Shown: positions 12,642-24,414 of the stretch, piece by piece | Layout of the letters: each line of letters opens with the position of its first letter | Numbering within the stretch: position 1 is the first letter of the stretch | Origin: Onchocerca volvulus | Lineage: Eukaryota; Nematoda; Chromadorea; Rhabditida; Onchocercidae | Direction of reading: 5' to 3' | DNA length: 64,000 bases | Assembly: GCA_000499405.2 (NCBI GenBank) | Contig: HG738136.1 | Coordinates: 2,752,605 to 2,816,604, forward strand | The notes under the pieces: generated by a model | Database searches by the model: none | What the model saw: the letters and a program-made list of their open reading frames with translations, nothing else | Told to the model about the DNA's origin: nothing | Translations under genes and position numbers: made by a program

Positions 12642-14352
12642 TCAAATTACCATTAAAGTGAAATGTTTGGATATCTTTCTATCACAATTGATATATTTTT
12701 AGAAATTAGATGGGACATTAATATCCGATGATCATTCAATGTTGCTCAAAATGACAGCTGTAATTGGAGCCGTTTATGTTCTCTACATATTAGAATTCAT
12801 CAGTGCTTTACCTGTTTGGAGAAAAAAAAATGTGAACAAGTTTGGAAAAAAAAATTAGCATTGTTAATGGAAATATCAATATTAGCAATGTTTAAAACCA
12901 AAAAAAAAAAATTTTTGTTAATTTCAGAAAGCAACGAAAAATACAAAGATCAGCGTTTTAGCGCAAAATGGTTGGTCAGATAGCGAAATGTGAGTCAAGA
13001 GAAATAATTATTTATTATAATTATTCAGCATGTTGTTGGAAAAAAAAAATTAATATGCCAGACATTGAATATTGCATAAAGTGTATTTTGTATTCATTAA
13101 TCACATATTATCAATCATAATAGTAGCAAAGTAGCTTCCTCAATTTTCATGCAAATTCGCAGTGTTAATCTGATTTATTGTAATTAATATTTAAATGATT
13201 TTTGAATTTTACATGCTTTTTTTTCATCTATTTTAATCTATGCAAACATATAGAGGAAATCAATTTTTGGACTATTCGTTTAATTTAATTTTTAACTTCT
13301 CAATAATAAAGCATTCTTCCAAGAACTAAAAAAGACTAAACGAAAAAAATATTAAAGTGGAAGTAAGAAGAATATTGATAATGGTTGTGGTCATCATGGT
13401 TTTGTTAGCGGTATTGCCAATGAACCAGTGGTAATGTGTGGCCTTAAAAGTGCCGCATTTGTGATCATCTTCGGTGATGCGATTCATAATTTCATCGATG
13501 GAATTGCTGTTGGTGCAAGTTTCGCTATTTCAAATCAAGTTGGTTTAGCGACAAGCATTGCTGTTGTATGTCATGAGCTACCACACGAATTAGGTTCCAG
13601 TTTTACTTTATTCGCATTACATATTTTTTTATTAATACTTTTTATGGTTTAAAATTTATGTGATCAATGAATTAATTCTTTTGCAAATTTTTTATCAAAT
13701 TTCTGAAATTATCTGAAGATTTTGGGTTTTATAATGCCCAAATATTCCGAGTTTTTCATTTATTTTCTCAATTTTAATTAAATTTAGGTGATTTCGCGGT
13801 CTTAATCGAATCCGGTCTTTCCATTCCACGTGCTATGTTTCTGAATTTTCTTTCTTCTTTAACCGCTTATGCGGGCTTATTTCTTGGCTTAGCAGCAATT
13901 GGTGTGGATAGTGCTGTCGAGATATTACTTGCCATTACGGCCGGGATGTTTTTGTACGTTGCTTGGCTTGATATGGTAAGTTTTACTTTTTGTCTTAATA
14001 TTATATTAGTATTGAATGGAATGGAGTTATCTTATGGCGCTTTTTAGATTGAAACTTGGAGTTCATCATTTTATGTTGGTAATTAAATCAAAAAAAGTTT
14101 AATTTAAAAATCGATTTAATCTAAATTAACATCATTTGATTCAGTGATCCAATCCCAGATGATTTCGAAAGAAATCTCGAAAAAGCTTGCTACTGAATTC
14201 TTTTTTTATAGCTGATACATTTGAAAAACGAATCAAAATCAACGAATGATAAATGGTATATAACGCTGTTGCTTCAGAATATCGGCTTTATAGCGGGATT
14301 CTTGATTATGTTCACAATTGGTTGGTATGAAGAAACTCTTGCATCGCTGTAG
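11796..14352 (+). CDS. ZIP (SLC39, LIV-1-type) metal transporter, copy A, 8 exons
   Basis: Membrane transporter that moves Zn2+ (possibly Fe or Mn) into the cytosol. Exons: 11796-11826, 11915-12084, 12343-12477, 12703-12831, 12928-12989, about 13358-13593, 13788-13975, 14212-14352; phases agree throughout and give about 363 aa. The first helix follows the start almost at once ([12 protein letters not shown], residues 12-23). Residues 68-112 form a histidine-rich cytosolic loop with a run of nine His. The ZIP signature is complete: [12 protein letters not shown] from H219 and HELPHELGD from H247, the LIV-1 metal-binding motif. The short first exon (MNGRSIFQ) is supported by the same exon, phase and upstream stop in copy B. 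The start of exon 6 is the weakest point, because its acceptor (TTAAAG) is poor in both copies. The closest family groups appear to be ZIP8/14 or ZIP6/10; substrate cannot be read from sequence. Confidence 0.92.
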
Positions 14353-14370
14353 ATTACTGATATTATTTCT

Positions 14371-14376
14371 AATAAA
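14371..14376 (+). terminator. Polyadenylation signal AATAAA of ZIP copy A
   Basis: AATAAA starts 18 bases after the stop of ZIP copy A and is followed by a T-run. The corresponding position in copy B has diverged. A second AATAAA at about 14589 is an alternative. Confidence 0.4.
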
Positions 14377-14599
14377 TTTTTTTTTTCCATATTTTTATTG
14401 CTATAGAATTTCATAATAATGAAGAAGAGTAATTCTTAAAATTTGAAATTTTCTTCCAAAATTTTTGCTTCTGTTTTGAAAATCATGGTCAACAGGATGA
14501 AAATATGCAGAGAGAACGGCAATAAAATGCAACCTTTTGTAATTCTAATTTTTCATCGTTAGATTGTTCGGAATATTTCAGATGAATGAATAAAAAATA

Positions 14600-16375
14600 A
14601 AATGGGAAGGGAAAATGAGTTAAGAAAGATAAATATCAATTTCCGTTTTTTTAATTAATTTTGCGATTTCGGCCTGTTCATGACATTGAAAAACTGGAAG
14701 ATGCCTAACGAAAAAATCATTGAATATTGTTGTATATTTATGATCACATTGATTATTCTTCCCCAATGTAGCAACTTTATCAGTTTGCTGTTATATCTCG
14801 CTTGATTTTCTGACACAGATTATATCGTAAAAATTGTATAAGTATTTATTGTTGTTTGTAAATGCAACAATTATGCGATCTTTTTTATGTTTCTGCGTAA
14901 AAACACCAAATTTCTATCACTAATTGCATTGTAATAATTATGCAGGTCTCTACCATTGTTATAATCGCGAAAACAAAAGTGATCACTCTGAGAATTATTA
15001 TCAAGTTAGAGAACTTTTGATACATACAAATGATGCTCCTCAATTTAACAAAATATAATCTTTGGTCATACATCTTTCTGGAAAATCGCAATTACTATGG
15101 CATGATATTTTCTACTGTTCTGAAACAGGCCTTGATTTGTAGTTACAATCTTAAATTACAATATGAGAAAGACAATTTCGACAGATTAATTCATATTTAA
15201 GAAATGAGAGGAAAATGAATTTAACAATAGAAGTTAAAAATCACTTGTTCGGACAAAGCATCTGTATCACTATATATATCCAGAAACCATTTAACAAGTT
15301 AATTTGTTCAGTTTTGTAAAATAAATATAAGTAGAACATATTCTTGCCAAATTTTTCTCTTTAAAAAAAAATAACACGAATTTCATTGCTCAATGTTTCA
15401 CTTCATGTACAGCATGATCAGGTGCAGTTTTTCGTATTGATGCGTCTGCATTAGAATTAATTAGAAATTTAAATCCAAATTTTGCAACATAATTATCTAT
15501 ATTCGATCAATATTAAAAAAGAAATTAACTGAAGCGATATTGAATAAATCATCATATTAAACTGGTTGATCCTGGAATGAGAAATATTATCATGTTTACT
15601 TTTTAAAAAGATTTGACATTCTTCGGTTGCAAAACGTGTAAGAAAATGTTTCATATTATTCTTTCAGATTTTTTACATAGAAATCTCCTTAGGCTTGAAG
15701 TTTTCATTATAATGCCATCAACTAGCATTCAGTTCTTTCTGAACTTCTATGCAATACATCCTGTCCTATTTTGGTAGAATAAATACTATAACTTTCTTTT
15801 TTTTATTATGATTTCAATTTCCTGATTCAATGAAAAGAACGTATTTTCCTCTGCTTTTCCAGTCAATCATGTGAAAAGAATCTGCTGAAATCTCGAAATT
15901 CATTTTTCCTTTTTTATCGAAAATTTTCACTTTCTTTATTCTTTATTACAAATTTTCTTTAAACGGAAAACTTTTTCTGAAGTTTTTGTTTGCCTCGAAA
16001 TTCTTTAAGTTTTCCTCAGACCAAGCCTTCAATTTTAACGTATCTTACTCTGATCTTTCTTCTTGTCGAGAAATCGAGCATAAATATATTCAAATAATGA
16101 AGTATTGTATTGTTAAAACATTTTCTGCACATTTATCACTCAAGATGTCTATAAATGAATGCTATCATATCTAATGTAATTCTCATCTTTACAATTACCA
16201 AAGTTTATTAAATATTAAATACCGGAAATAATTCACATACAAATGCTTCCGGTTTTATAACCTACCTTATATACAAATTGGGAATATGTGAAGAAACGGT
16301 CACTATAAAAAGCAAGTTAATAAGTTCTTTTCCCTGAAAATTGAAAGAATTCATCTTCTTCAATAGGAAATGTCG
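14600..16375. other. Intergenic region with the decayed tail of duplication unit A
   Basis: No intact gene. About 15390-15460 resembles, with deletions, the last exon of the lysine-rich minus-strand gene (24415-24509) and carries no intact frame. Further right, 15.7-16.1 kb shares short phrases such as TTCTGAACTTCTA with 19.5 kb, suggesting an old dispersed repeat. Confidence 0.5.
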
Positions 16376-16379
16376 GGAA

Positions 16380-17870
16380 AATCGAAATATTTTTTTGAAT
16401 ATTGAATATAGATATGAAATAATTCAAAGACAATTGCGGTCCAACATAATCGAAGAAGTATATTTCGATATGATTCGATTGCTATTTTCCATTATTTGCC
16501 TCATCATGAAGCACTAAATCCAGATAAATCCACGATAAAATTAAAAATCATTTATGACGCATCAATTCATTTGAAAGAAATGGAAAGTTTGAATGATCTC
16601 TCATATCGTTGACCAATAACATTTCCGATTCAACAAGAGCATTGCTTCTTTTTCGAACAATGAAAAATGTGATAGTTTCTTCAAATACACAACTACAACC
16701 ATTCTTGAATGAAACAGCACACGATTTCTTTGGTTAAAAGATTTTCATGATTCAAATAACGAAGAAAATGTAAGCTGTTATTTTTTAAAAAGGTTTCATT
16801 TGAAATAATTTCATCCCTTTTTTCATTGTCAGCTACTCTTAATTATCACTTGGAAACTCATAGAAGCCAAATTGCTCTCGAAATAAGAAAAAATCTTTAT
16901 GTTGATAAAGTTTTCACATCAACAAATGGAACAGAAGAAGCACTTAAAAAATATGAAGGAATGAATTTCTTTCAAATAATCAAGAATTCAATGAAATCAT
17001 TCCAAGATAGGATCGAGCGGAAGTAAGTCCATCTAAAAAAATTCTTGATATCATTTGGTATCATAGGGGAGATATTATTCAATTAACATTAAGACCATGG
17101 ATCGGAAAAGATTTAATTAAGAGGTCCCCATTACAATTTTGTGGTATCTCAGTATGATCCATTGGGATTCCTTGTTTCTATAATGATAGAATTCAAATTA
17201 TTTCTTTAGAACTTATGGAAGAAGAATATCTGCTAAGATCGAAACATAAGTAAAGACGATGAAAAAAATAAACAACATGCTCACAAATAAGTGGATATTG
17301 ATTTGGAGTTACCGTGATTCATACAACCTTCTCAAAAGAAACACGAATTCATGTCTTTACTAATGCATCAGCTGCAGAGTATTCAGCAGCTTGTATGTAT
17401 GAAATCATGGAATTCAAAATGAAATTCAAAAAGAAGAAATATTCCTGGTTTTCAAATCTCAAATCACAGCAATAAAGGGTTTGACAATAATTACTTGCTG
17501 TACTTATCGGGATAAGAATTGCTCAATTTGTAATAATCAATTGTAATAAAACAATTGGATCTCGAAAATTACTAACAATATTGTGATCGGATTTTCAATG
17601 TGCGTTGCACTGAGTAAACAATTATTCTCGACTAGAATCATCTTTTGTACCGAATCGAGTTGAAGAAATAAGGAAAGTCAACACAAAAATTCGAACAAGA
17701 AAACCTATCGCTCTACAAGCCAAAAGTGCTATCAAATTCATCATTTGACGAATTCAAGCAGAAAAAAAAACTTTTCACTATATCTTCCAAATTCTTCTTC
17801 CTGAAGGTCCCAATCTCCTTTCGGTCGGGAATGTCAGAAAAATTCGGAATATATAAAAGAGATGTATATA
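16380..17870 (+). mobile_element. Decayed BEL/Pao LTR retrotransposon, pol remnant
   Basis: Frameshifted and stop-riddled fragments match BEL/Pao pol in the right order. A start-of-RT segment near 16493-16610 reads YLPHHEALNPDK and IIYDAS. An RT segment near 16640-16770 reads LRFRTMKNV and later ends of the palm region. A further RT segment at 16826-17026 contains NATLNYHLE-like and NLYVDKVF phrases. RNase H-like pieces follow near 17345-17410 (VFTNASAAEYSAA) and 17480-17650 (LRLE-like helix and an SDFQCALHW phrase). No frame is open across a domain, so it is non-functional. It sits between the two ZIP copies. Gag, integrase and the 5' LTR were not recognised. Confidence 0.82.
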
Positions 17871-17929
17871 GGAATATCTAAAGGTCAATTAAACGAAATC
17901 AAAGGATGCAATCATAGTACATGGCGCCA

Positions 17930-18365
17930 TAAAAATTATTTTAAAAAACGAGCATTAAAGGTCAAGTGGCGCGATAGAGTTTCAAAAGGGACCAACAAGC
18001 CATATGGACAAATACGCCAAAACACTCCTATTCATAGATAAAAAAAGTTAGGTCAACCAATCAAGAGGCGACACGTTGGAGATCAGGTAAGGGAGAGGAA
18101 CGCCAAATGATTTAAAAGGTCAAAATGTCGGAGCTGAAGTCAGTTCTTATACCGAACATGGATGAACGCAGAAATTGTCAGAAAAGTTTTTTATTATTTT
18201 TGTGACAGAGACGTTCAGAAAAATTTCTGACCTTTTGTTGATTGATGGAAGAGTGATTCTTCGTTTATATTACAAGCAACTGGTAGAGAATATTCAAATA
18301 AATTCATCACTGGGTTATTCTTTCATTTGTCGTAGAATCATCTTGGCTGCATGCAAGCATTAAGG
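17930..18365 (+). mobile_element. LTR-like sequence downstream of the BEL/Pao remnant, rearranged
   Basis: About 17935-18120 matches the minus strand of 40735-40935 (shared blocks AGTTTCAAAAG, CAACCAATCA, GAGGCGAC). The following part, about 18190-18345, instead matches the plus strand of 40478-40612 (shared ATTGATGGAAGA and nearby phrases). So the two halves are in opposite relative orientation here. Position just after pol fits a 3' LTR; termini and target-site duplication could not be set. Confidence 0.6.
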
Positions 18366-18769
18366 ATTACAGCGTTGGCTAAATGTTCATGAACAATCAA
18401 TCAATATTCCGGTGCTTGCGTTTTGATACCTGCGTGTGCTTGTTAACTGCTTGAAATCTACTGAACCTGTTATGTTAATTGCGTATGTCAAATATTTATT
18501 AATATTTCGGAAATATGGGAAATGATATTTGTCAGTTTTTCAGAAATCAAGGCATGCTGTGTATGTCAGCCATCCTTGCCGTTCCTGGTAAGTGATATCA
18601 GTTAATTTAAAAAGAAAAAATCCAATCCATCCGTTCATCCACTTTTTTCTTCTTTTTTTATGGAAAGAACAAATAACAACATAACACGATTGCATGGAAG
18701 AACGCAATATTAATTGTGAACCAAGCATTAATTTTCGCGTTATACTTCGTGAATAACTGATCGAACAGA

Positions 18770-19010
18770 TTGCAACTGAACGGGGTGGTCAATCGGTATA
18801 TATGAAGGCTAATGTTTTTGGTCTATGTCCACTATCGACATGTACCAGAAATTTTTCATAGTTTATGAAACGTTTATCGAAGGCCATAGGGCTTTAAAAT
18901 TGGTTATCGACTCAACAAGAATGTTATGTCAAATCATCAAATCATGTTGGCCTTGTTGTAATATATTTTTTGAATAGTTCACCGTTCACTCATGCCGTTC
19001 CTATTCTTGT
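18770..19010 (+). pseudogene. Coding-like fragment of unknown origin
   Basis: A frame through about 18840-18975 stays open for some 45 codons and has unusually balanced composition for this AT-rich DNA (phrases such as YETFIEGHRALKL and IDSTRM). It then stops, and no adjoining exon was found. I do not recognise the family. It may be a transposon or gene fragment, or chance. Confidence 0.25.
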
Positions 19011-19023
19011 TTTATCGTTTAAC

Positions 19024-19492
19024 TTTAAACCGGTTGATGGGATAAACTTGTTAATTGCAAATTGTATCCCTATGAAGCAATTTCCAATGTAAGCGAAACA
19101 ATTCTTCTGAAAATTGCTTAACGTTTCTGGATGCAACGCTAATGCTTCCATCAGATAAATTTCTCTCAATTATCAGGTGCATATTTTCAATAAATTTGTG
19201 GTAATCCACAAGGTGGTTGGTTTAGTTCATTCTTCGGAATGATTAACTTCACCATTATGCTCAAACTTGAAACGAAACACCAAACTAAATGATTTTTTCG
19301 CAGAAAAGTGAATAATCTGGAAGAAAATACTATTTGTGAGAATACTTACGGTAATTAATTATCCAAGTTTGAACATAATGGTGGAGTTAATCCGGAAGCT
19401 AAACAACTTTCATAAGGATTGTTTAGCATTAGAAATCGCTTCACAGGGATACAGTTTGCAATCAACAGTTTATTCCATCAATCGATTTAAAT
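19024..19492. repeat. Imperfect inverted repeat (foldback element)
   Basis: The left arm, about 19024-19268, is the reverse complement of the right arm, about 19365-19492. Both inner ends carry AAGTTTGA(G/A)CATAATGGTG; both outer ends carry a TTTAAA(T/C)CG(A/G)TTGATG-like block. The right arm lacks roughly 100 bases. Arms differ by many substitutions. This is the form of an aged MITE or foldback transposon between the ZIP copies. Confidence 0.65.
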
Positions 19493-19499
19493 TCCCCAT

Positions 19500-20455
19500 A
19501 AACCAAGTATTTTCTGAACTTCTACCTAATACATCTTTTTTTTTTTCTTTTTTGTTAGCAAGTAGCGTTGCTTTTCATTAGGACTTCAATTTTCTACATC
19601 TATGCAACATATCGTCTTTTGCCTTTCTCGCCAAATCATTAAAAGTCTTGAAGTTTTGAGTGCTCGAATTCTATTTCCCATCGAGAATTATGTCACTCAA
19701 TTTCAATCTTCTGAATCCGCTGTTGGTTTGTGTGCTTTAAATTTCTTGTTTTTTTCAGATTAGAAGTTCATGTTACTTTTGATTAGGCCTTCACTTTCTT
19801 TCATCTACACAATATATCTTCTTCTAACCTTCCCGCCAATTATGCAAAAAATCCTTAAGTATTGATTGCTCTAACTCCAATGTTTCTTAACTTCTTCATT
19901 TCTGGTACATTTCTTTTCTGACTTTCCCGCCAACGAAAAAATCTGCTAAAGTTCTAATTCCATAGAAAAATTGTCTTTTTAGGATTGCAATAAGTGCTCC
20001 TTATTATTACCTTTGAATTTCTTCAATATGTATGCGCCATTTTTTCTTCTTTTCAATCACTGCATTTTTCATCATTCTATGATTTATATTTATTTGTATT
20101 TGTAAATCTCATAACATTTCAACATGACATGTATATAAAGCGAACATTTTCCATTATAGTTCATTCTTTTCTTCAGAATTACTTTTGGCATGTGTTTATA
20201 TTTCTATTGTTGGGAAATGTTTCAAATTCTTGACTTTTGCACAATTGAAATTCTCCTTACGCTTTCAAGTCCCGAATTTTGATTTTTACGCCATTTTCAC
20301 TCAAAATTTTTTAGTACAGTATATTCTAGTTCTGTTTTGATCTCAATTAATGGTTTTTATCTAGTTTTCTACGGTTCTTTTGTCGTCTTTGCGAATCATG
20401 TTTTTTATGAATGCTTTTTTTTTTTTTTTTCTTGGAAAATAAGAGAAGTGATAAG
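19500..20455. other. Intergenic region with short degenerate repeats
   Basis: Between 19.6 and 19.95 kb the block CTTTC(T/C)CGCCAA or close variants recurs about three times in a similar context (a C/T-rich phrase, the block, then AAATC...TTGAAG/TTAAG). No gene was recognised. Confidence 0.4.
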
Positions 20456-20742
20456 AGCGTAATAGATTTTGATGTTCATTTATTCGTCTAATACTTCTAA
20501 TTTATATTATTTCGATGAATTTGTACAAAATATTAACGTCAAGTGTCATTTTCTTCTGATTCTGCCTATGATAATTTTCGGATCTGTATTTTAAGCTTAT
20601 GTATTGCCATTAATTATTCAGAATTTTTAGGCTCATTACTGTAAACATCTGCAAAGTTGTGTTCGTAATTTTTACCATTGATACCATTTCTTGCTGGTGA
20701 TTGCCTATATTGGATTAGCTGTTGGATTAATTATCAACTATT

Positions 20743-23340
20743 ATGAGTGGTGGAAGTATTTTCAAGTCTCATTGTATATTTCAATTTTAATATCTTTAAA
20801 AGAATGCTTAAGAATTTTCTTTCTAATTTAAAAAATTTCTCAACTTTCAGCTGTTTTATATGGTTTCATATCGATTACTATAATATCAGTATTATCATTA
20901 AGTGGTCTCATATTTTTGCCCATCATCAGAGGTAAATGGCGAAACAGATGGATGCAAATATTCATTGCTCTAGCTGTTTCAACATTGAGTTCAGATGCTT
21001 TACTTCATATTTTGCCACAGGTATTTCTTGTTTTATTCGTTATCATTGCTAATGGGATAAATTAAGATGAAATAGATTTCTGATTGTTAATTTTTGATTA
21101 TAAATCGATAATATTGCATGAATAGTTCAAAACAGGTTAAGGGTTAGGCACGAGTTTAAATATTCTTTGCGTAATTAAAAATTAAGCTGTTCAATATATA
21201 GATAATAATTTTACTGTGAAAACTGGTGATACAGTTAGGATTAAATTTATCTTCTGATGAATTTTTGAAAAATACTCGTTTTTAAAATTAAGATAGTCGG
21301 TGTACATGATCATTTTCGTCACGATCATGGAAATCATCATCATCATCATCATCATAAGGAGCTTGAAATAGAACATAATCATTCGGATCATCATCATCAT
21401 CTTTATCATCACGATCACAATCATTCGGACCATCATAATCATAATTATCTTGATGTGGAACATAATCATTCGGATCACCATCATCATTATCATCACTACC
21501 ATCATCATAATGATGATAAGGTTACGCTCTAAATTTTTAGAATTGCCATCAAACTGGATTTATCAATGCCGTATTACAGCTTCTTTCAATTTCTTGCAAA
21601 GTTTCCACTTTAGTGATAACGATGGTTATGGCCGTTCATTATCATTAAATGAAATATTTGAATATCTTTATATCACAATTGATATGTCGCAATGTTTATA
21701 GAAATCAGATGAGACATCAACATCCGATGATCATTCAATGTTACTCAAAATGACAGCTGTAATTGGAATCGTTTATGTTCTCTACATATTAGAATTCATC
21801 AGTGCTTCACATGTTTTGAAAGAAAAAAGTGTAAGCAAAAAATTGTACAAAATTTTTTTTTTTTTTGCTGAAATATGGATTTCGAAGTTTTATTAAAGTT
21901 GATTCCAGGAAGCAACAGAATTGTTAGAAACCTCCGCTATAGCACAAAGTCGTAGTTCGGATTTTGAAAAGTGAGCCGAAAGAAATATTATTATAATTAT
22001 TTAGGATATTGTTAGAAGTTAAACTAATATATCTCCACATGCATAAAGGTGTAACTTGCATGCATTAATTTATCATAATCATTCGTCACTACGATCAGGC
22101 AGTTTCCTCAAACTTTATCCAAAATTGCAGTGTCAATTGAAAAGCAATTCTACATTACCGAGATATTTGCCTAATTTTCAATCTGATTTAGCATAATTCA
22201 TTTTCAAGTGTTGCATTCATTTCCTCCCATTTATTTTCATCTATGCAAATATATAGAAGAAGTTTAGAGCAGGACTTCGTTAATTTTTAACTTCTCAATA
22301 TTAAAGCATTCTTCCAAGAATTAAAAAGACTAAACAAAGAAAATATTAAAGTGGAAACAAGAAAAGTATTGATAATGGTTGTGCCCATCATGGTATTGTC
22401 AGTGGTATTGCTAATGAACCAGTGGTAATGTGCGGCCTTAAAAGTGCCGCATTTGTGATCATTTTCGGTGATGGAATTCATAATTTCATCGATGGAATTG
22501 CTGTTGGTGCAAGTTTCGCTATTTCAAATCAAATTGGTTTGGCGACAAGCATTGCTGTTGCTTGTCATGAACTACCACATGAATTAGGTTTCAGTTTTGT
22601 TTTATTAGCATTATTTTTTCATTCATTATTACTTTTTCTGATTTATGGGATTAATAAATTAATTCTTTTACGAATCTTTTAATCAAATTTCTGAAATTAT
22701 TTGAAAACCTTGGGTTTTATAATGCCCAAATATTCCGATTTTCCCATTTATTTTCTCAATTTCAATTAATCTAGGTGATTTTGCGGTCTTAGTTGAATCT
22801 GGCCTTTCCATTACACATGCTATGTTTCTAAATTTTCTTTCTGCTTTAACCGCTTTTGCGGGCTTATTTGTTGGCTTGGCAGCAATTAATGTGGCCAGTG
22901 CTGTCGAAATATTACTTGCCATTACGGCCGGGATGTTTTTGTACGTTGCTTGGCTTGATATGGTAAGTTTTACTTTTTGTCTTAATATTATATTAGTATT
23001 GAATGGAATGGAGTTATCTTATGGCGCTTTTTAGATTGAAACTTGGAATTTTTCAATTTTATGTTGGTAATTAAATCAAAAAAAGCTTAATTTAAAAATC
23101 GATTTAATCTAAATTAACATCATTTGATTCAGTGATTCAATCCCAGATGATTTCGAAAGAAATCTCGAAAAAGCTTGCTACTGAATTCTTTTTTTATAGC
23201 TGATACATTTGAAAAACGAATCAAAATCAACGAATGATAAATGGTATATAACGCTGTTGCTTCAGAATATCGGCTTTATAGCGGGATTCTTGATTATGTT
23301 CATAATTGGTTGGTATGAAGAAGTTCTTGAGTCATTTTAA
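20743..23340 (+). CDS. ZIP (SLC39, LIV-1-type) metal transporter, copy B, 8 exons
   Basis: Paralogue of the gene at 11.8 kb with the same intron positions and phases. Exons: 20743-20773, 20851-21020, 21293-21520, 21702-21830, 21909-21970, about 22352-22587, 22775-22962, 23200-23340; about 394 aa. Same predicted role, metal import across a membrane. The His-rich loop (exon 3) is 76 codons against 45 in copy A and contains repeated HNHSDHH blocks. The signature is intact: [12 protein letters not shown] from H250 and HELPHELGD from H278. Flanking helices ([26 protein letters not shown]) are conserved. Substitutions relative to copy A lie mostly in the N-terminal half, loop and linkers; the last 400 bases including an intron are almost identical. 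Both genes look functional; no stop or frameshift was seen. Confidence 0.92.
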
Positions 23341-23344
23341 ATGT

Positions 23345-24410
23345 TGATAACATTTTTCGATAAAAGTTATCGAAATATAATTGTGCCATAAAAACTACGC
23401 AAACCTTTATTGTTATTTGAATTATAAGAAATGAGCCATTTCAAAAAAAAAAAAAAAGAAATCTTATTTACATCTTAAAAATTCTCTTTTTTATCTTTAT
23501 ACATACCGCACAAAATTGTGCTGGATTCTATTACAATTTACATTGTAACTATTGCGCAAACTTCTGTTTTTATTTATACAGTATTTTCTGGATTATGCAA
23601 GTTTTGCTGTTGTTTGTGCATTCTTCTTTTCAGTACCAATCATTGTTGGTAGATGAAAAAACAATTATGCTAATTAGGTATCATTATCAAAGTACCAATT
23701 AAAATGGAAATTTTCTAAATGTTTTGTTGTTATTTTTGAAATAAATCATAAAATGAAATCTAGCCTTTTCGTTTACATTACATATACAATCTTAGGTCAC
23801 TTAAATTTTGCTGAGAAATTTTAGTTATATATATATATATTTTTTTTTTGAGAAGTTCGAAGAAATTTTCGTTACTCTCATGATGCAATCAAGTTAGCCT
23901 TTTAATACAAATGATTAAAGCTGTAAAAATGCAAAATATTCACTTTCAAAAGTTTACTTTATAACACAAATTAAATTTATCTATTTTTCATACAAAAAAA
24001 AACATTACATGAGTTGATCATCGGTATATACTATTTCGTTATTTGAAAAATGTTTTAGTTCTATGTTCGGCATACCACCAGTTATCTGAAACAGAGTTCA
24101 ATTCGAAAATGTAGTCTTCTGATGTGTCACAGATTTAAATTACTTATTTGCGAAATGTAATTGTGTAATAAAAACAAGCTTCATAAATAATATTTTTTCT
24201 TTTTTTTGGAGAAAAAGAAAAGTAAATTTTGATGTGAACAACAGAAGTTGAAAATCAATTTGTTCAGCAAATTATCTGCAATCATTTATATATTCAAATA
24301 TCATGAAAGTTAATTTATTTGATTTTACAAAGCAAAATAAAATATATTCTGTAGGCTTTGTATTTGAAAAATTGATACGAAATTTTTACAATGAAATTTA
24401 TTAATTTTGC
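23345..24410. other. Intergenic, between ZIP copy B and the convergent minus-strand gene
   Basis: AT-rich with a short TA microsatellite near 23828. Part of it (about 24230-24360) matches 15.23-15.36 kb as the 3' flank of the duplication. No gene was recognised. Confidence 0.45.
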
Positions 24411-24414
24411 TTAA

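Larger units (their letters stand above)
11460..15500 (+). repeat. First unit of a roughly 4-kb direct duplication (ZIP locus, copy A)
   Basis: Similarity to 20.46-24.55 kb can be followed by eye through the ZIP upstream region, all eight exons, the introns, the 3' flank near 15.23-15.35 kb and a piece near 15.40-15.46 kb that matches the last exon of the lysine-rich minus-strand gene. Flanks are diverged while exons stay similar. The boundaries are approximate. Confidence 0.75.

Noticed and set aside
21191..21508. Minus-strand open frame of 105 codons rich in Met and Ile
   Set aside because: It is the antisense reading of the CAT/CAC histidine repeat of ZIP copy B.
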